A DNA stretch of 64,000 nucleotides. Origin: Gorsachius magnificus (taxonomy: Eukaryota > Chordata > Aves > Pelecaniformes > Ardeidae). The stretch covers positions 67,812,286 through 67,876,285 of the forward strand of contig CM067086.1 of the NCBI GenBank assembly GCA_034008185.1. The letters run 5' to 3'. The position numbers were made by a program, and so were the translations under genes. Position 1 is the first letter of the stretch; each line of letters starts with the position of its first letter. Below, piece after piece: positions 1 through 10,618 of this stretch. The notes beneath the pieces are model-generated. The model saw only the letters and a list, made by a program, of their open reading frames with translations. It ran no database searches and was not told where the DNA came from.

Positions 1-121
1 AAGCTGGGCAGACGAGGTGCTTAGGGCCGGGTTTGGGGGTGGGATGGCGGGGTTAGGGGAATGGTTCGGCTTGATGATCTTAAAGGGCTTTTCCAACCTA
101 AATGATGCTATGATTCTATGA
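1..121 (+). mobile_element. CR1 LINE, 3' end fragment
   Basis: 5'-truncated CR1 tail cut by the window edge. It shows the usual 3' phrases (gaggtgcttagggcc, ggcttgatgatcttaaaggg, ttttccaacctaaatgat) and ends in the ATTCTATG tandem typical of avian CR1. It lies in DNAAF2 intron 1. Confidence 0.9.
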
Positions 122-3100
122 TGGACGTTTTAAGCCTATGCCACCTTTCAGGGAGAAATCTGTACCGCAGAGCTGGATGGACGCTGCGGCGTGCTCGCAA
201 CCCCGAACAGCGGTGCTGGCTCTCAGCCGTCTGGGGTACTGCTGCCCCTCGGCTTTGCCCTTAGTTCCAAGCTTTTCTGAGTTATGTGCTTTCTTTGAAA
301 GTCAGGGTTATAATTTTCCACTTCCAAGCTACTACAAGGAGTTAATAGAATAGTTAGGGGTTGCTTCCTAGAAGATGATGCTAGAAACTAGGACTGTTGT
401 GCTTAATCCTACAACAGTTTATTTTTGGTTCAGTTAATTCTGTGCTCAGCATTTCAGGATTCTTGGCAAGTTTTTTGGGAGGTCAGAGGAGGACAGAAAA
501 GGAAAACAGAACAAACTTATTGTTTTATTTTTTCCAAAGTAATCTCTTTCCCAAACTACATCAAGAAACATAATTAGTTTGCTTCTGCTATAAAACAAAC
601 TAATTTCTGAATAGCCTTTAATTGGTAGATGCATTATGGGAATAACGTACTCACGCCAAACAGTTATCTCGGGAAACATTATTAACCTACTGGTTAAGCT
701 CATGAAAGCTTCTTTTGAGCTGTTTAATCTTTGCAGTCGCGAATATTTATCAAAGTTTTCACCCCCAGTTACAGGTACTTTCATACACCAGAACTTTGAG
801 CTTCAAATCCTCACGCTGAGCTGGTTTGCAATGGGACCCTACAGACTGAGAGGCCAGCGCATCTCTAGATCCAAGTCCCTTTTCATACTGGCATCAGCTT
901 CTCATTACGGAAGACGTGCAAATAATTTAAGCCTGAAATCTGTCCCGCTTTTAAAACTGTTGCAGCCTGTGTGGGAGGTGACTCTGGATGGCAACTGGCT
1001 ACGAGTTTGGATAAAGCAATGCAGAACAAACTATTTGAGCGCTAAGGGCAGCCGTGGGGGCGCCGGCTTTGCACGGTGTCTGCCGGCGTTGCTGCTGCTA
1101 TGCACTGTCAATCCTGTGCAATACGAGGAGGGTTTGGAATGATGAAGTGTTCTAGAAACCAAAGTCATTCCTGCTAGGGTTTATGCTAATTTGGTCTCAG
1201 TTTAGTCACAGGGAAAAACGAATGTGTACCAAACAGCAGATGACAGTATGCACAGGGAAAAAAAATTTAATTTTTTAAAAAAAAAAAAACAATTTAAACT
1301 GAGGAATTATTTTACAGGGTCATTGAAATCATCTGCAGATGGTTGTCCTTTGCTGCTCTTCCAAGCCAGAGCAAACAGGCTTTAAAATAAATTCCTGAGT
1401 CATTTTTTTTGCCAAGATCCGTGCTTTGATAACATCTGCAGTAATATAAATGCCTCGGCGTATACTCACCGTGAATGCAAAGGCTGAATTACAGTTGCTG
1501 GCTGGCTGAACAGGCTGGTGATAATCCCTATATTGATAACAAACAGCATTGCTTGTGCGTGCAGCGCGAGGTACCGTGATTTATGGCAGGCCACTGGATA
1601 GTGCTGTGACAAAGTTTTAAATGCTCACTTGAAATAGAAGTGGGTAGCACTCTGGGAATACGGGGTCGAGCTGCTATGAAACCTGGTCAAATTGGTTTCT
1701 AGTAATTAGTCAGAATGATAGGAACGTCGTCACAAGCCGTGACTTTATCCTCCTGCAAAGTACTGATCAATAGACCTTCCATTCAGTTTCTCTTTTTTAA
1801 CAGGATTTTCTGTGAAGAAAATAAATGATTTTGCTTTTAATCAGGGGAAAAAAAAAACCCTTCAGAGATATTTATTGGGTTTGTTTCCAAAGTTGTCTTT
1901 GCGTTGAGGATGAATGGCCGTCGCTCTCTTCTCGTAGCCATGGTCAACGCGCCGAGTTGGCACGCGCACCCTGACCCGGGAGGCAGTTTCTATACGGAGC
2001 TCTCTCAACCTCACCTTCTCTCCTAAGGGTCCCCCCGGTTTTCTTCTTTGATCTCTGCTTTGGTGCCTGTAAACTGTCTCCTGCTATTTCAGAAACACCT
2101 CCATGAAGCCGTTCCTGCGTTTCGTGGGATGCCAGGTGCCGAGCCCCACCGCAGGGCGCTCCCTTTGCCACTGCTGCCGTTTCACCACGGCGCTGACTTT
2201 GGAGGCAACGGCTCTGCAGCGTCCGCAAGTGCCCCTTCAGACAGAGCGATCTAAGGATACGATTTGCAATCTTTAGTCCTAACAGAAAACTTTTCATTAC
2301 CTTGTTGGTTTTTCAAGCATCTCCTCTCCTGATTCCTGTTACTTGCAATTTCTTTTTATTGTGACGCTGCTTATGGACCTGAGCACAGTCAGGCACCAAC
2401 TTTGTTAAGAGCGCAAATGCACAGTAAGAGAGGCCTTTCACAAAAGGCCTATGCTCTGACTAGACAGAAGTAATGCAGGTTCAGAGGAAAAAAAAATAAA
2501 TTGGTTTCCTCATTTTATATAGGAAAAATGGAGGCAAAGAGACTTGCTCACAGTCATGGTAGTCCAGGAGAGAGAACTGGAGGAAGATGGCCGAGCCCCA
2601 AACCCCACAGTGGTTCTTTTCCCAAGCCGGGTGTTGAGATGTGGAGATCTCGTAGCAGTTTTTTTGGAGGAAAACCAGTAACAAGCACTAGCTTTTTTTT
2701 TTTTTTTTTTTTTAATCCCCTCTCAAATTGCGAGTCTCCAAATTGTGAGCTTCTAGGAAAATGTTCTTAAAATGAAAACATGGGGTGCTAAGGAGTGGAG
2801 GTGTCAGCTAAAAGTGAATTACTGGCAGGTGACTGGGGTTCCTCAGCTGGGCGAGGAGAGTCGTCGTGCTGGAGCAGAGGGTGCTTTGCCGCGCCTTCCT
2901 TCGAAGCGAGGGCAGGATACCAGGGAGGGCTGAGCCGCCATCGCGCTCAGCAGCGTGCCAAAAGCCTTGCGGAAGGGAAGTTGAGCTGTTCTGTCTGTGA
3001 TGCGTGGGCAAAGCGGTACTTGCGGAGGTGGAAACGTATCTCCTGTGCTGCCCAGGGCCTTGCCAGTGATCTAGTTCATGAGCTTGGGGGAGTTTTGGTG

Positions 3101-4631
3101 CTGCACAGATTTTTGTGTCTGTACTCCCTGCCTTGTTTCTTTACTCTGACACCTTTTCTTGACCTCTGCAGAATATTTCTACAGGCCTAAAGCACTGGCA
3201 GGGCCCCTCTCTGGCAGGCAAGAAAGGATGCAACACGAGGGAATAAGTACTTCAGGCTTCATACACAAAAATGCAAGAAGTAGGTATGGTACTAGAGGGT
3301 TTTCTGTTGGGGCAACCCTGCTGTAGTTTAATCTTTCCACAAACTGTCTCAGCATCCGATGTTGGATGTTTGCCTGGACTGTAATCTTTCTGGATAGAAA
3401 ATAAATTCAGTCCTCTGGTTTTGAAAACCAGCAGTAGGTATGTTATGACTTCCCATATTGTGATTTCTAATTTAAATAGTGAAAAAATACTACGCTGTTT
3501 TATTTTTCCCATACAGAATTTTTTTTTAAGATGACAATTAAATTTTGTACCTTAGACATAGCGCGGCATCTGGCTGTGCATAAGGCTACATCCACAGGAG
3601 GCCAAAAATGTGCAGAATTGCCTTTTTGCTTCTCAGTCCGCAAGATGTTGGTGATAATTGAATTTAACTTTCATTGGGTTGACAAGAGGGTAAAACTGGG
3701 CTGAGAAATTGAAAAGTATGACTTAAAGTAGAAGGTTTGCAGCTTTTCCCTGCTATTTCCAATTAATCAGTTCATTATTGAACAGGAAAGGGGATTCACA
3801 GAGAACATAAGAGGAGTCCTCTCACTTAGGCCATTTTTATCGTGCCAACGTCTGTCCTTACCCGTGGCCTAGAGCAGATGATTTAGGAAGAATATGAGGA
3901 CGGGGAAAGCTCTGCAGTTCTTATGAAACAGCCCCTCCAGGATATACTTTAGGACCTTTAATTACCTGTAACTGATTTAAATCTTTAAACCTGTAGCAAC
4001 GTGTTTGACATTGTTTGTGAACTGCATATTAACAGCCTCAAAACATGTCCCAGACTGTCGTCTCTAAGTGTGGATACCTCTCCGTTTCTTCCAACTGGTG
4101 TTTACGCTTGCCTAAATGGAGATCTGAGACGCCTCCGTGGATGGATGTGAAATGGATATAGCCGTGCATGTTTCATAGACCTTTAGAAGGTCTGACCTTG
4201 AAGCCTGAGGGTTCAAAGATCCTGCGGTGACAGACCAAGGAGGGTGTTTGCATTTTCCTAAAGTAAGACACCAAACCAAATCCATAAAAGCACACCACCT
4301 TCCTGATGTTAAGACAGCGAGGACGGTGGAGCAATGTTTGTGCAAATCATTCCTTGGAGGGAGCCTAAATCTAGATATTGGTCACATATGAAAGAAAACA
4401 TGTTTCTTTGATCTTTGTGTATGATGCAGCCCCGTACTTTAAATCAAAGTGAGCTAAGCTTGGGTCTTCATTTCACATCATTACTTCTGAATGTCTGACT
4501 TGGAATTTCTCTATCGAGACGTGAGTGGGCTGTGTTGTGAATCAGCGTCCTGGCTTCGGAGCGAGTTTCTTGCTCCAATATTGCTGAAGTACGGTACGAA
4601 AAGAATATAACCCGCTCTTTCTTTTCTTTAG
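122..4631 (+). other. DNAAF2: DNAAF2 intron 1 (3' part)
   Basis: No coding exon is recognisable here. The large first exon expected for DNAAF2 (most of the protein in mammals) is not in the window, so this stretch is the 3' part of intron 1. It is moderately AT-rich, with homopolymers such as T21 at 2693-2713 and A-runs near 1260-1290. Short open frames in this stretch resemble no protein family I know. Confidence 0.6.
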
Positions 4632-4778
4632 GAAAGATTGTTTGTCAGTGAAGAAAATGTTGATGGATTTCTAGGCACTGTTTTATGCCCTTCCTTTTGC
4701 TCCCAATCAGCAGTGGAAAGCCAGCCGTTAATTGAAGTGCTTGATGTTACTGAGGACAGAATTCAAATCAGCTTGAAG
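4632..4778 (+). CDS. DNAAF2: DNAAF2 penultimate coding exon
   Basis: 147-nt exon (49 codons). It is preceded by a pyrimidine tract ending in cttttctttag and followed by the donor AAG|gtaagg. It is phase 0 at both ends. The translation begins ERLFVSEENVDG and ends RIQISLK. Confidence 0.85.
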
Positions 4779-7700
4779 GTAAGGATCTCTCTGGCGGTAC
4801 TACATATTGCTGACTGATTTATGTACTTCAGCAAGATGGTATCAAATCTGACCAAAACACCTTTGTTCCTGTTTTGTCTCGGTATAGCAGGGAAAACCCT
4901 GGAGTCGGGTGTATTTGCGAGTATAAATGTCAGTATTTAGAACCATAGGTTCACGTTTGTGCCATTTAATGGGACCAAGGGATTGAAACCTCCTAAATTT
5001 CACTGGGAAGATGGAGAACTGCGATACAATCATTAAAGATGGTGCTTCCTCCTTGCAGGAATACAGCATGACACGCACACACTAAATCTCTCACTGGTAT
5101 TTAAAGAAAAAAATTACTAAGTAACTACCTAGTATCCCTCATTCAGAGGGACCCCAAGTGCTTTCAGGCCAGAGCTGATGACAACGTGCTGCAAACAAAT
5201 CGTGGCAGATGTCATCAGAACAAAACCAGAATAAAGAAGTGAATAATCCACGTCCTTCAAATACCCCAAAGTTTGGGTTCGTGTACTGGAGCCCACGGTT
5301 AAAGCACGCCCAGGAGTTTGGTCCAGAAGTGACCCTACCTGGAGGGACTTGGGGTCAGAAGGGAGTGGGGAGGCAAAGAACCTGGCTGCTGGAAGTGGGA
5401 ATTGGAAAGGGCTCCTTTAGATGGACAGAGGGTGCTCAGTCACGGCCACTGCTTCGCTCCCTCAGCCTTGTCACACAGATAGAGAAAACCCTGAGGATTT
5501 TTCTGTGAAGAATTGGGTTTCATTATCTTTATTTGTTCCAAGTGTTCGAATACTTGGTGGTTTCCTATTGTCTAGCTAATTAAACATGGGACTGCTCATC
5601 TTAAACGCTAGTCTCAAATTCACTGCTTGTAATGTTTGAGGTCTCATTCAGGCTACCCTTCCTCAGTCACCCTCTCTATATGGAGGATGCAAGGTAGTCT
5701 GTTTCTGAGGTCTGCCACGGGATTGAAATTGTGGAATCGTTTAAGTTGGAAAAGACCTTTAAGATCATCGAGTCCAGCTGTTAACCGAACACTGCCAAGG
5801 CCACCCCTAAACCATGTCCCTAACTCTCTGGGTCCGGTCACCCAGCCAGTTTTTTACCCAGCGAAGTGTGTGCCTGTCCAGGCCACGAGCAACCAATTTC
5901 TCCAGGAGAATGCTGTGGGAAAGGGTGTCAAAGGCTTTACTAAAGTCCAGGTAGACACCATCCACAGCCTTTCCCTCATCCATTAAGCGAGTCACCTTGT
6001 CACAGAAGGAGATCAGGTGGGTCAAGCAGGACCTGAGTTAGTCAAGCAGGAGCTGAATGACCTCCCTTTGCAAAATAGGAGACGGACAGATTAAGAAAAC
6101 AAAACGTTGGTTTTGTAAAGAGGAAAATGTGAGGCAAAAGTCCCAAATCGACTGGGATTTCTTGGTAAACACTGCCTCAGAAATTAATTTTAAACCTCTT
6201 TTAAAGGAAACATGGAAAGATAATACCCGGGGACAATTAGGTTACTTCTGTGGCCATAAACTGGAGACTGCAGATAGAGTTAATGGGTGGATGGATTCTT
6301 GGAAAGCAAGTTCAGTTGAAGCATGTGACCTCTGGAACTATGCCGGAGGACTGAGGGGTTTACCCTAAAGATAGTGGCTCCAGCATTACTTGACAGGCTT
6401 AACTTCTGTGGGTGGTGAGGGTTGTACATAAAAATTTAAAATTCAGGTTGTTGGAGAGCAGATGTGGATGTTCTGGTACCTGAGAGAGGGAAGCTAAGCT
6501 GTCTTAAATCACTCAACACATTCTTCTGGGAGAATCCTCCAGTACTGAGAAGGACTCACAAGGGTTTCTTTCGTTTCTTGCTGGAACGAGCAGTGGTTTT
6601 GGGGTCAGAGAGGGCTGGGTGCGTGAGAGAGTGACTCAGTCCTTGAATCCATGAATGCAGCTGCTCCTGGACAGGCGCCTGCCTGATCCTGGCTGTCCGC
6701 TGATAGGGACATACGCGTTACCAGCTGGTTTTTTGCTAAAGCAGTCAACAGCTAATGGTGAAATCGGGTAACTGCTATTTAGACAGCACTGGGTCTTGCC
6801 GTTCATTCTCTCCTGAGGCAAACCGCAACAATTCTTGGATTAACTCGACTAGGCCGATTGAGAAAGACAGCTCACTTACCAGCTACACCTTTGCCATACG
6901 ACAGGATGGTAATTTCCCTAATTGCAAGGTTAAAACACCCTTCTCGCCGTGAGAGTTTAGATCCCTTGGCTGATTTTGTGGCCCCTAGAAAACAACAGCC
7001 AGGGTGTGGTGAGCGGCCGGTCTTCCCGGCTGTTCATTGCGACAGAGGCTGTGGCCGCTTGGCAGCGGCCCAGCAGCATTTCCTCCTGCAGAGGAAACCC
7101 TCGGGAAGCAAAGGGCCTCCCTGCCGCTCCTTCCCACGCGCGGTACGAGATCAGGAAAACCGCAGCACCGTACCGGCTCTCTGGAAGTAGACGTTGGAGA
7201 AGCAGGTGTCTTGGCCTGCCTTTACCGCCGTTTCGTGTGCCCGGTCGGTTTCAACTATAAAACAATTAATTTCTTTTTCTCCACAGCCGCAGGAAGCAGT
7301 CCGTTCTGAACGCGACGGGAAAGAACAAGCGCTTAGCGGCTCAGGAGGAGACCTCGCTGAAAAGACAAACGGCGACTACCCCCAAACAAAGGCAGAAACA
7401 AACTGTGCTGCAGCTGGCACGGTTGAAGAAGAACGTGCTGCAGAAACCAACAAAACTACCACAGCTTTTGCAACAGCCGAAACAACAGAAGTAGGCTGTA
7501 GTTCGCACCCTTGTTTGCAGCATGAACCTTCTGAGACCAGGGCAGCGATTCCTGGTGAAGCTAGGAGAAAGGAACCAGATTTAGAAAGCGCCGTCAGAGT
7601 AGGAGAAACAGCCGTGCCCGCAGACTCCGAGAACCGAGCGGGCCTTCTGCCGGAGGGGCAGCCGAAAGCGGAAGGGGACGAAGCGTCTGCGCCCCCAGGG

Positions 7701-7859
7701 CCGGCCCAGGGGAACCAGTGCAGCCGGGACAGCAGAGCTGCCTCCCCGCCGCTCCTCCAGGAGGTGAACACGCAGGACGGGAGCGTGCAGATCATTAGGG
7801 ATCACGTAACGCACTGCCCAGTTGTGTTTCAGAATTCTTTGCTGTATGAATTGGACTAG
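4632..7859 (+). CDS. DNAAF2: DNAAF2 (kintoun), last two coding exons
   Basis: Dynein axonemal assembly factor 2 is a cytoplasmic PIH1-family co-chaperone that helps HSP90/HSP70 pre-assemble dynein arms of motile cilia. Two exons are visible, 4632-4778 and 7287-7859, joined in phase 0 with consensus AG/GT borders. They encode 49 and 190 residues and a stop at 7857-7859. The first has RLFVSEENVDGFLGTVL and LIEVLDVTEDRIQISLK, closely resembling the vertebrate C-terminal half. The second is a low-complexity acidic tail ending in FQNSLLYELD. The N-terminal PIH domain belongs to exon 1, outside the window. The identification rests on these motifs plus gene order (tail to tail with MGAT2, as in human). 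No frame damage is seen. Confidence 0.85.
4779..7286 (+). other. DNAAF2: DNAAF2 intron 2
   Basis: Intron between the two visible DNAAF2 exons, ending in ttctttttctccacag. It contains the chimeric CR1 at 5727-6060. A GC-rich stretch at 7000-7260 just before the acceptor is open in several frames but has no recognisable protein similarity. Confidence 0.75.
5727..6060 (-). mobile_element. CR1 LINE, internally deleted (reverse transcriptase piece joined to 3' end)
   Basis: Read on the minus strand, 6034-5830 encodes a piece of CR1 reverse transcriptase with the hallmark VYLDFSKAFDT and an NWLGDR segment. It then joins almost directly to the CR1 3' end at about 5730-5820 (complement of ggaaaagacctttaagatcat). 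In an intact CR1 these parts are roughly a kilobase apart, so the copy is internally deleted or chimeric. It lies inside DNAAF2 intron 2. Confidence 0.8.
7287..7859 (+). CDS. DNAAF2: DNAAF2 terminal coding exon
   Basis: 573 nt including the TAG stop at 7857-7859. The acceptor is ctccacag at 7279-7286. It starts PQEAVRSERDGKEQ, runs through an Ala/Glu/Pro-rich linker and ends FQNSLLYELD. The frame is continuous with the preceding exon. The linker shows little conservation, as expected, but the extreme C-terminus looks conserved. Confidence 0.85.
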   Translation, partial: PQEAVRSERDGKEQALSGSGGDLAEKTNGDYPQTKAETNCAAAGTVEEERAAETNKTTTAFATAETTEVGCSSHPCLQHEPSETRAAIPGEARRKEPDLESAVRVGETAVPADSENRAGLLPEGQPKAEGDEASAPPGPAQGNQCSRDSRAASPPLLQEVNTQDGSVQIIRDHVTHCPVVFQNSLLYELD

Positions 7860-8475
7860 TTTAATTGTTTTGGGATTTCCTTCTGTTGTTTGATGCTTAC
7901 TGCGACTTCCACACGCTGGTTTATGACTTCAGGGCTAGCAGTAGGACGCAGGTTCCTACTGGAACTGGTTTGTTTACATGTCAGCTTAGAATACATACGT
8001 TGTTAATAACTTTTGAAGTTAACAGGTCTGAGTTTTCTCATCACGTGTACGGGCTCAAATAGTTTTACTCACAGGAAAGATGCAGTTGAAGGTGAAGCTG
8101 AGCTCATGGAAGAAAATGCATCTTTATTGTTTACAGAACTTCGCTAGTCTCTCGCTACGTTACCGGGAGTATTTGTGTATAGCCTTTTCCTAATGGCTCC
8201 CCCGGGAATCGCTGTGTTTAGTCCACCTAGAAATGAGCAGTATTCATCATTTTGGAAACCTTTCATTTTGTGATAACTGCAGGATTAGGCTTGCACTGAT
8301 TTTTTTAGCAATCAAATTTCTAATTACACGGAGGACTTCTAATTAGTCTCCTAGAAATAATCAACATTTATACCATGTATTCCAGCTTGGTACATTACTT
8401 CAGAACACAGCACCCAAACACACCCCAGTCTGTCAACTGAACAAATTCCATTGCAGAATAAAAACATCCTCTCTT
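7860..8475 (+). other. DNAAF2: Probable DNAAF2 3' UTR with poly(A) signal
   Basis: AT-rich DNA directly after the stop codon. The first canonical AATAAA on the plus strand is at 8457-8462, giving a 3' UTR of about 600 nt. The cleavage site is inferred. Confidence 0.55.
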
Positions 8476-9784
8476 CCTGCACATCTGCTACTAAGTATTT
8501 ACAATTTGTAAAATGGATTCGCTTCATCCAGATGAGATTTACCTTTCAAAAAATTCCCCAGGCGCTTCAGCGTGCTGCTTGCTGCTTCATCTCTCTAAGG
8601 TGCGATAACGCAAAGAACTGGCCTCATCACAACAAACTTTCAGTTCCCTTTCTCACAGCTTCTGAGATAACTTCTGTTTTCTTTTGAGCTGTACAAGACA
8701 CAAATGTGCTTTAGTTAACTTCGACGCCTTTCGCAGCCGCTCTGGAGTCACTCTTACATTCCTACGCCAAAGGCGGGTGCTTGCGGTGGGGGTATGTGGC
8801 GAAAGCTTTACTCCTGTAAGGTCAGTGGAAGCCACAGCTGCCAACAGCCTCTGCCCTACCCTCCACGCCCACCCATGCGGCACCGACCCAGCTGAAGGAG
8901 GGTTTGGGTTTGGGTTTGCTGGGTGAAGTTTTAACTCCGCTCTGTCAGGCTCTCGCGCCGCTCCTTGTGGGAGGTGTCGAAGGGCAGAGGCACAAAGCGC
9001 AGCTTTTTCAGCGTCAGCTCTGACTTGCTGAAAACGGAGCAAGTACCAAAGCTGGTACAAAATCGTGGCAGTTAAATTACCCCTGGGGAAAAAAAAAAAA
9101 AAAAAAAAAAAGAGCATCTTTTCCCTGTCAGAACAACCACCTGCGTACCGCTTACAGTGTTTCACAAAACTCTGCTCTCTCCCAAATGGACACTTAACCC
9201 ATATATTCACAACCCATAAAGTAGGTGACAAATGGTGGCAAAAGGAAAGCCTCACTGCCTGCCCTTCCATTCATAAGCAGCTGCTGTTACCAGAGTCCTG
9301 AGAGCACAACCCCATTTTCTCTAATTAAAAAAAAAACACCTTTTTTTTCCCCCTCCCCCCCCCCAAATCTCGCTGCGTAAAATCCACCTCTAAACACCAC
9401 GTCTGCCACCTTAGCGTAGAATTTTCATTCTCTAACATACCTCTTCTACAAACAGCTGCTGCTACCAGTTCTGCTTCGAAGCGGAGTGCCGTGAAAGCAG
9501 CCGTACCGCCCGCCTGAAAACAGGCGAGGGAGCGCTGGACGCTAACGGGCGCCTCGGCTCTCTCCCCGCGTGGCTTTCGGTTCCGTGCAGCGTGTTTCCA
9601 TTACACAGCGGTATTTTTTTCCTGGTCGCTTTGCACAGCTGACCGATTTGAAAGCGAACTTCTTTTTTTTTTTTGTGAGCCCAACAAAAGAGGTGTCGTG
9701 CCGCGCATTGTTACTCTATTCTGCCTCAATTTGAGAGTATCGTTAAAAATTTAATGAAGTTAAATGCACACTGCTAGAAGGGGT

Positions 9785-9863
9785 GATGGCATGCCCCCCT
9801 CCTGGGGGTTGGACTAGATGACATCCAGGGGTCCCTTCCAACCCAAAACATTCTATGATTCTA
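9785..9863 (+). mobile_element. CR1 LINE, short 3' tail
   Basis: Contains ggttggactagatgacatcc, cccttccaaccc and cattctatgattct, the 3' end of the CR1 subfamily that ends in this way. Confidence 0.85.
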
Positions 9864-9991
9864 AAGAGAAGACACACACCACCACCACCACCCCCCCCCC
9901 AGTCCTGACATTCTAGCAACACGAGATGACATCATCTTTTTTTGTGAGAATCAAGAACTCTGGTATTACAAAACAACTGAATTTTAGAACT

Positions 9992-10033
9992 AAAAAAAAA
10001 AAAAAAAAAGTTATCTACATTGTAGTAAAAACA

Positions 10034-10066
<33 letters not shown>
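9992..10066. repeat. Opposed A18 and T29 homopolymer tracts
   Basis: An 18-nt A-run (9992-10009) and a 29-nt T-run (10038-10066) are separated by 28 nt. Together they form a perfect A:T inverted repeat that could fold as a hairpin. The pair lies about 450 bp past the predicted MGAT2 poly(A) site. Confidence 0.8.
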
Positions 10067-10508
10067 CTCCTTCATATATTCATCAACACATCGCAACCAA
10101 ACCAGGATGCAGGCATCAGGCGTGAGGTGACCCCGGGTGGGACACAGCTGGCAGGACAGCAGGAGGTGCCGGCACCACCGGCGCGCAAAGCCCGGATCCC
10201 ACCGGGGCCGGAGCTTGGGAGGGCTCGGTCCCCTCGCTCGCTCCTCGCCACCCCCAGCGCAGCGCTGCGGGCAGCACCGCTCGGTCCCTGGCGGGGGAAA
10301 AAACCCCACACCAGAGCGCTGTCAGCACCAGAGAAGATCCACTTCAATACAAGTTTTCTCCTCCTCCCAGCAAACACAGCAGCGGCCGCTTTTTGTGTTG
10401 GGGCTGCGATGCTGCTCCGAGCGGCCCGGCAGCAGCAAGGAACCCGTTTGCAAAACGTGGTTGCCAAACATGAAAGATTACTATCGTGGGACACCTTTTA
10501 CAAGAATG

Positions 10509-10514
10509 TTTATT
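10509..10514 (-). promoter_or_regulatory. MGAT2: MGAT2 poly(A) signal (AATAAA)
   Basis: TTTATT on the plus strand reads AATAAA on the minus strand, about 105 nt after the MGAT2 stop codon. It is the first canonical signal downstream. Use of this signal is inferred. Confidence 0.5.
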
Positions 10515-10618
10515 CATATTAAAGCAGAAACCAACTCATAAATGCTTTTTATACACTTGTGTGCCTGTAAAAGACAGTATGGGACAACTCAAAAAGAAAA
10601 AGGCTGCGAGAACGATCC

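Larger units (their letters stand above)
8476..10508. other. Convergent intergenic spacer DNAAF2/MGAT2
   Basis: No gene is supported. The spacer contains A23 at 9089-9111, a CR1 tail at 9785-9863, a CCACCACC/poly-C tract at 9883-9901, and the A18 and T29 tracts at 9992-10009 and 10038-10066. A minus-strand open frame at 8653-9270 is compositionally odd and runs through the A23 tract; I do not consider it a gene. Confidence 0.6.

Noticed and set aside
8899..8922. Telomere-like gggtttgggtttgggttt
   Set aside because: Only three units, and not the vertebrate TTAGGG motif. Probably chance.
8653..9270. 205-codon minus-strand frame past DNAAF2
   Set aside because: Includes a Phe run from the A23 tract. 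No family resemblance; lies in spacer DNA between convergent 3' ends.
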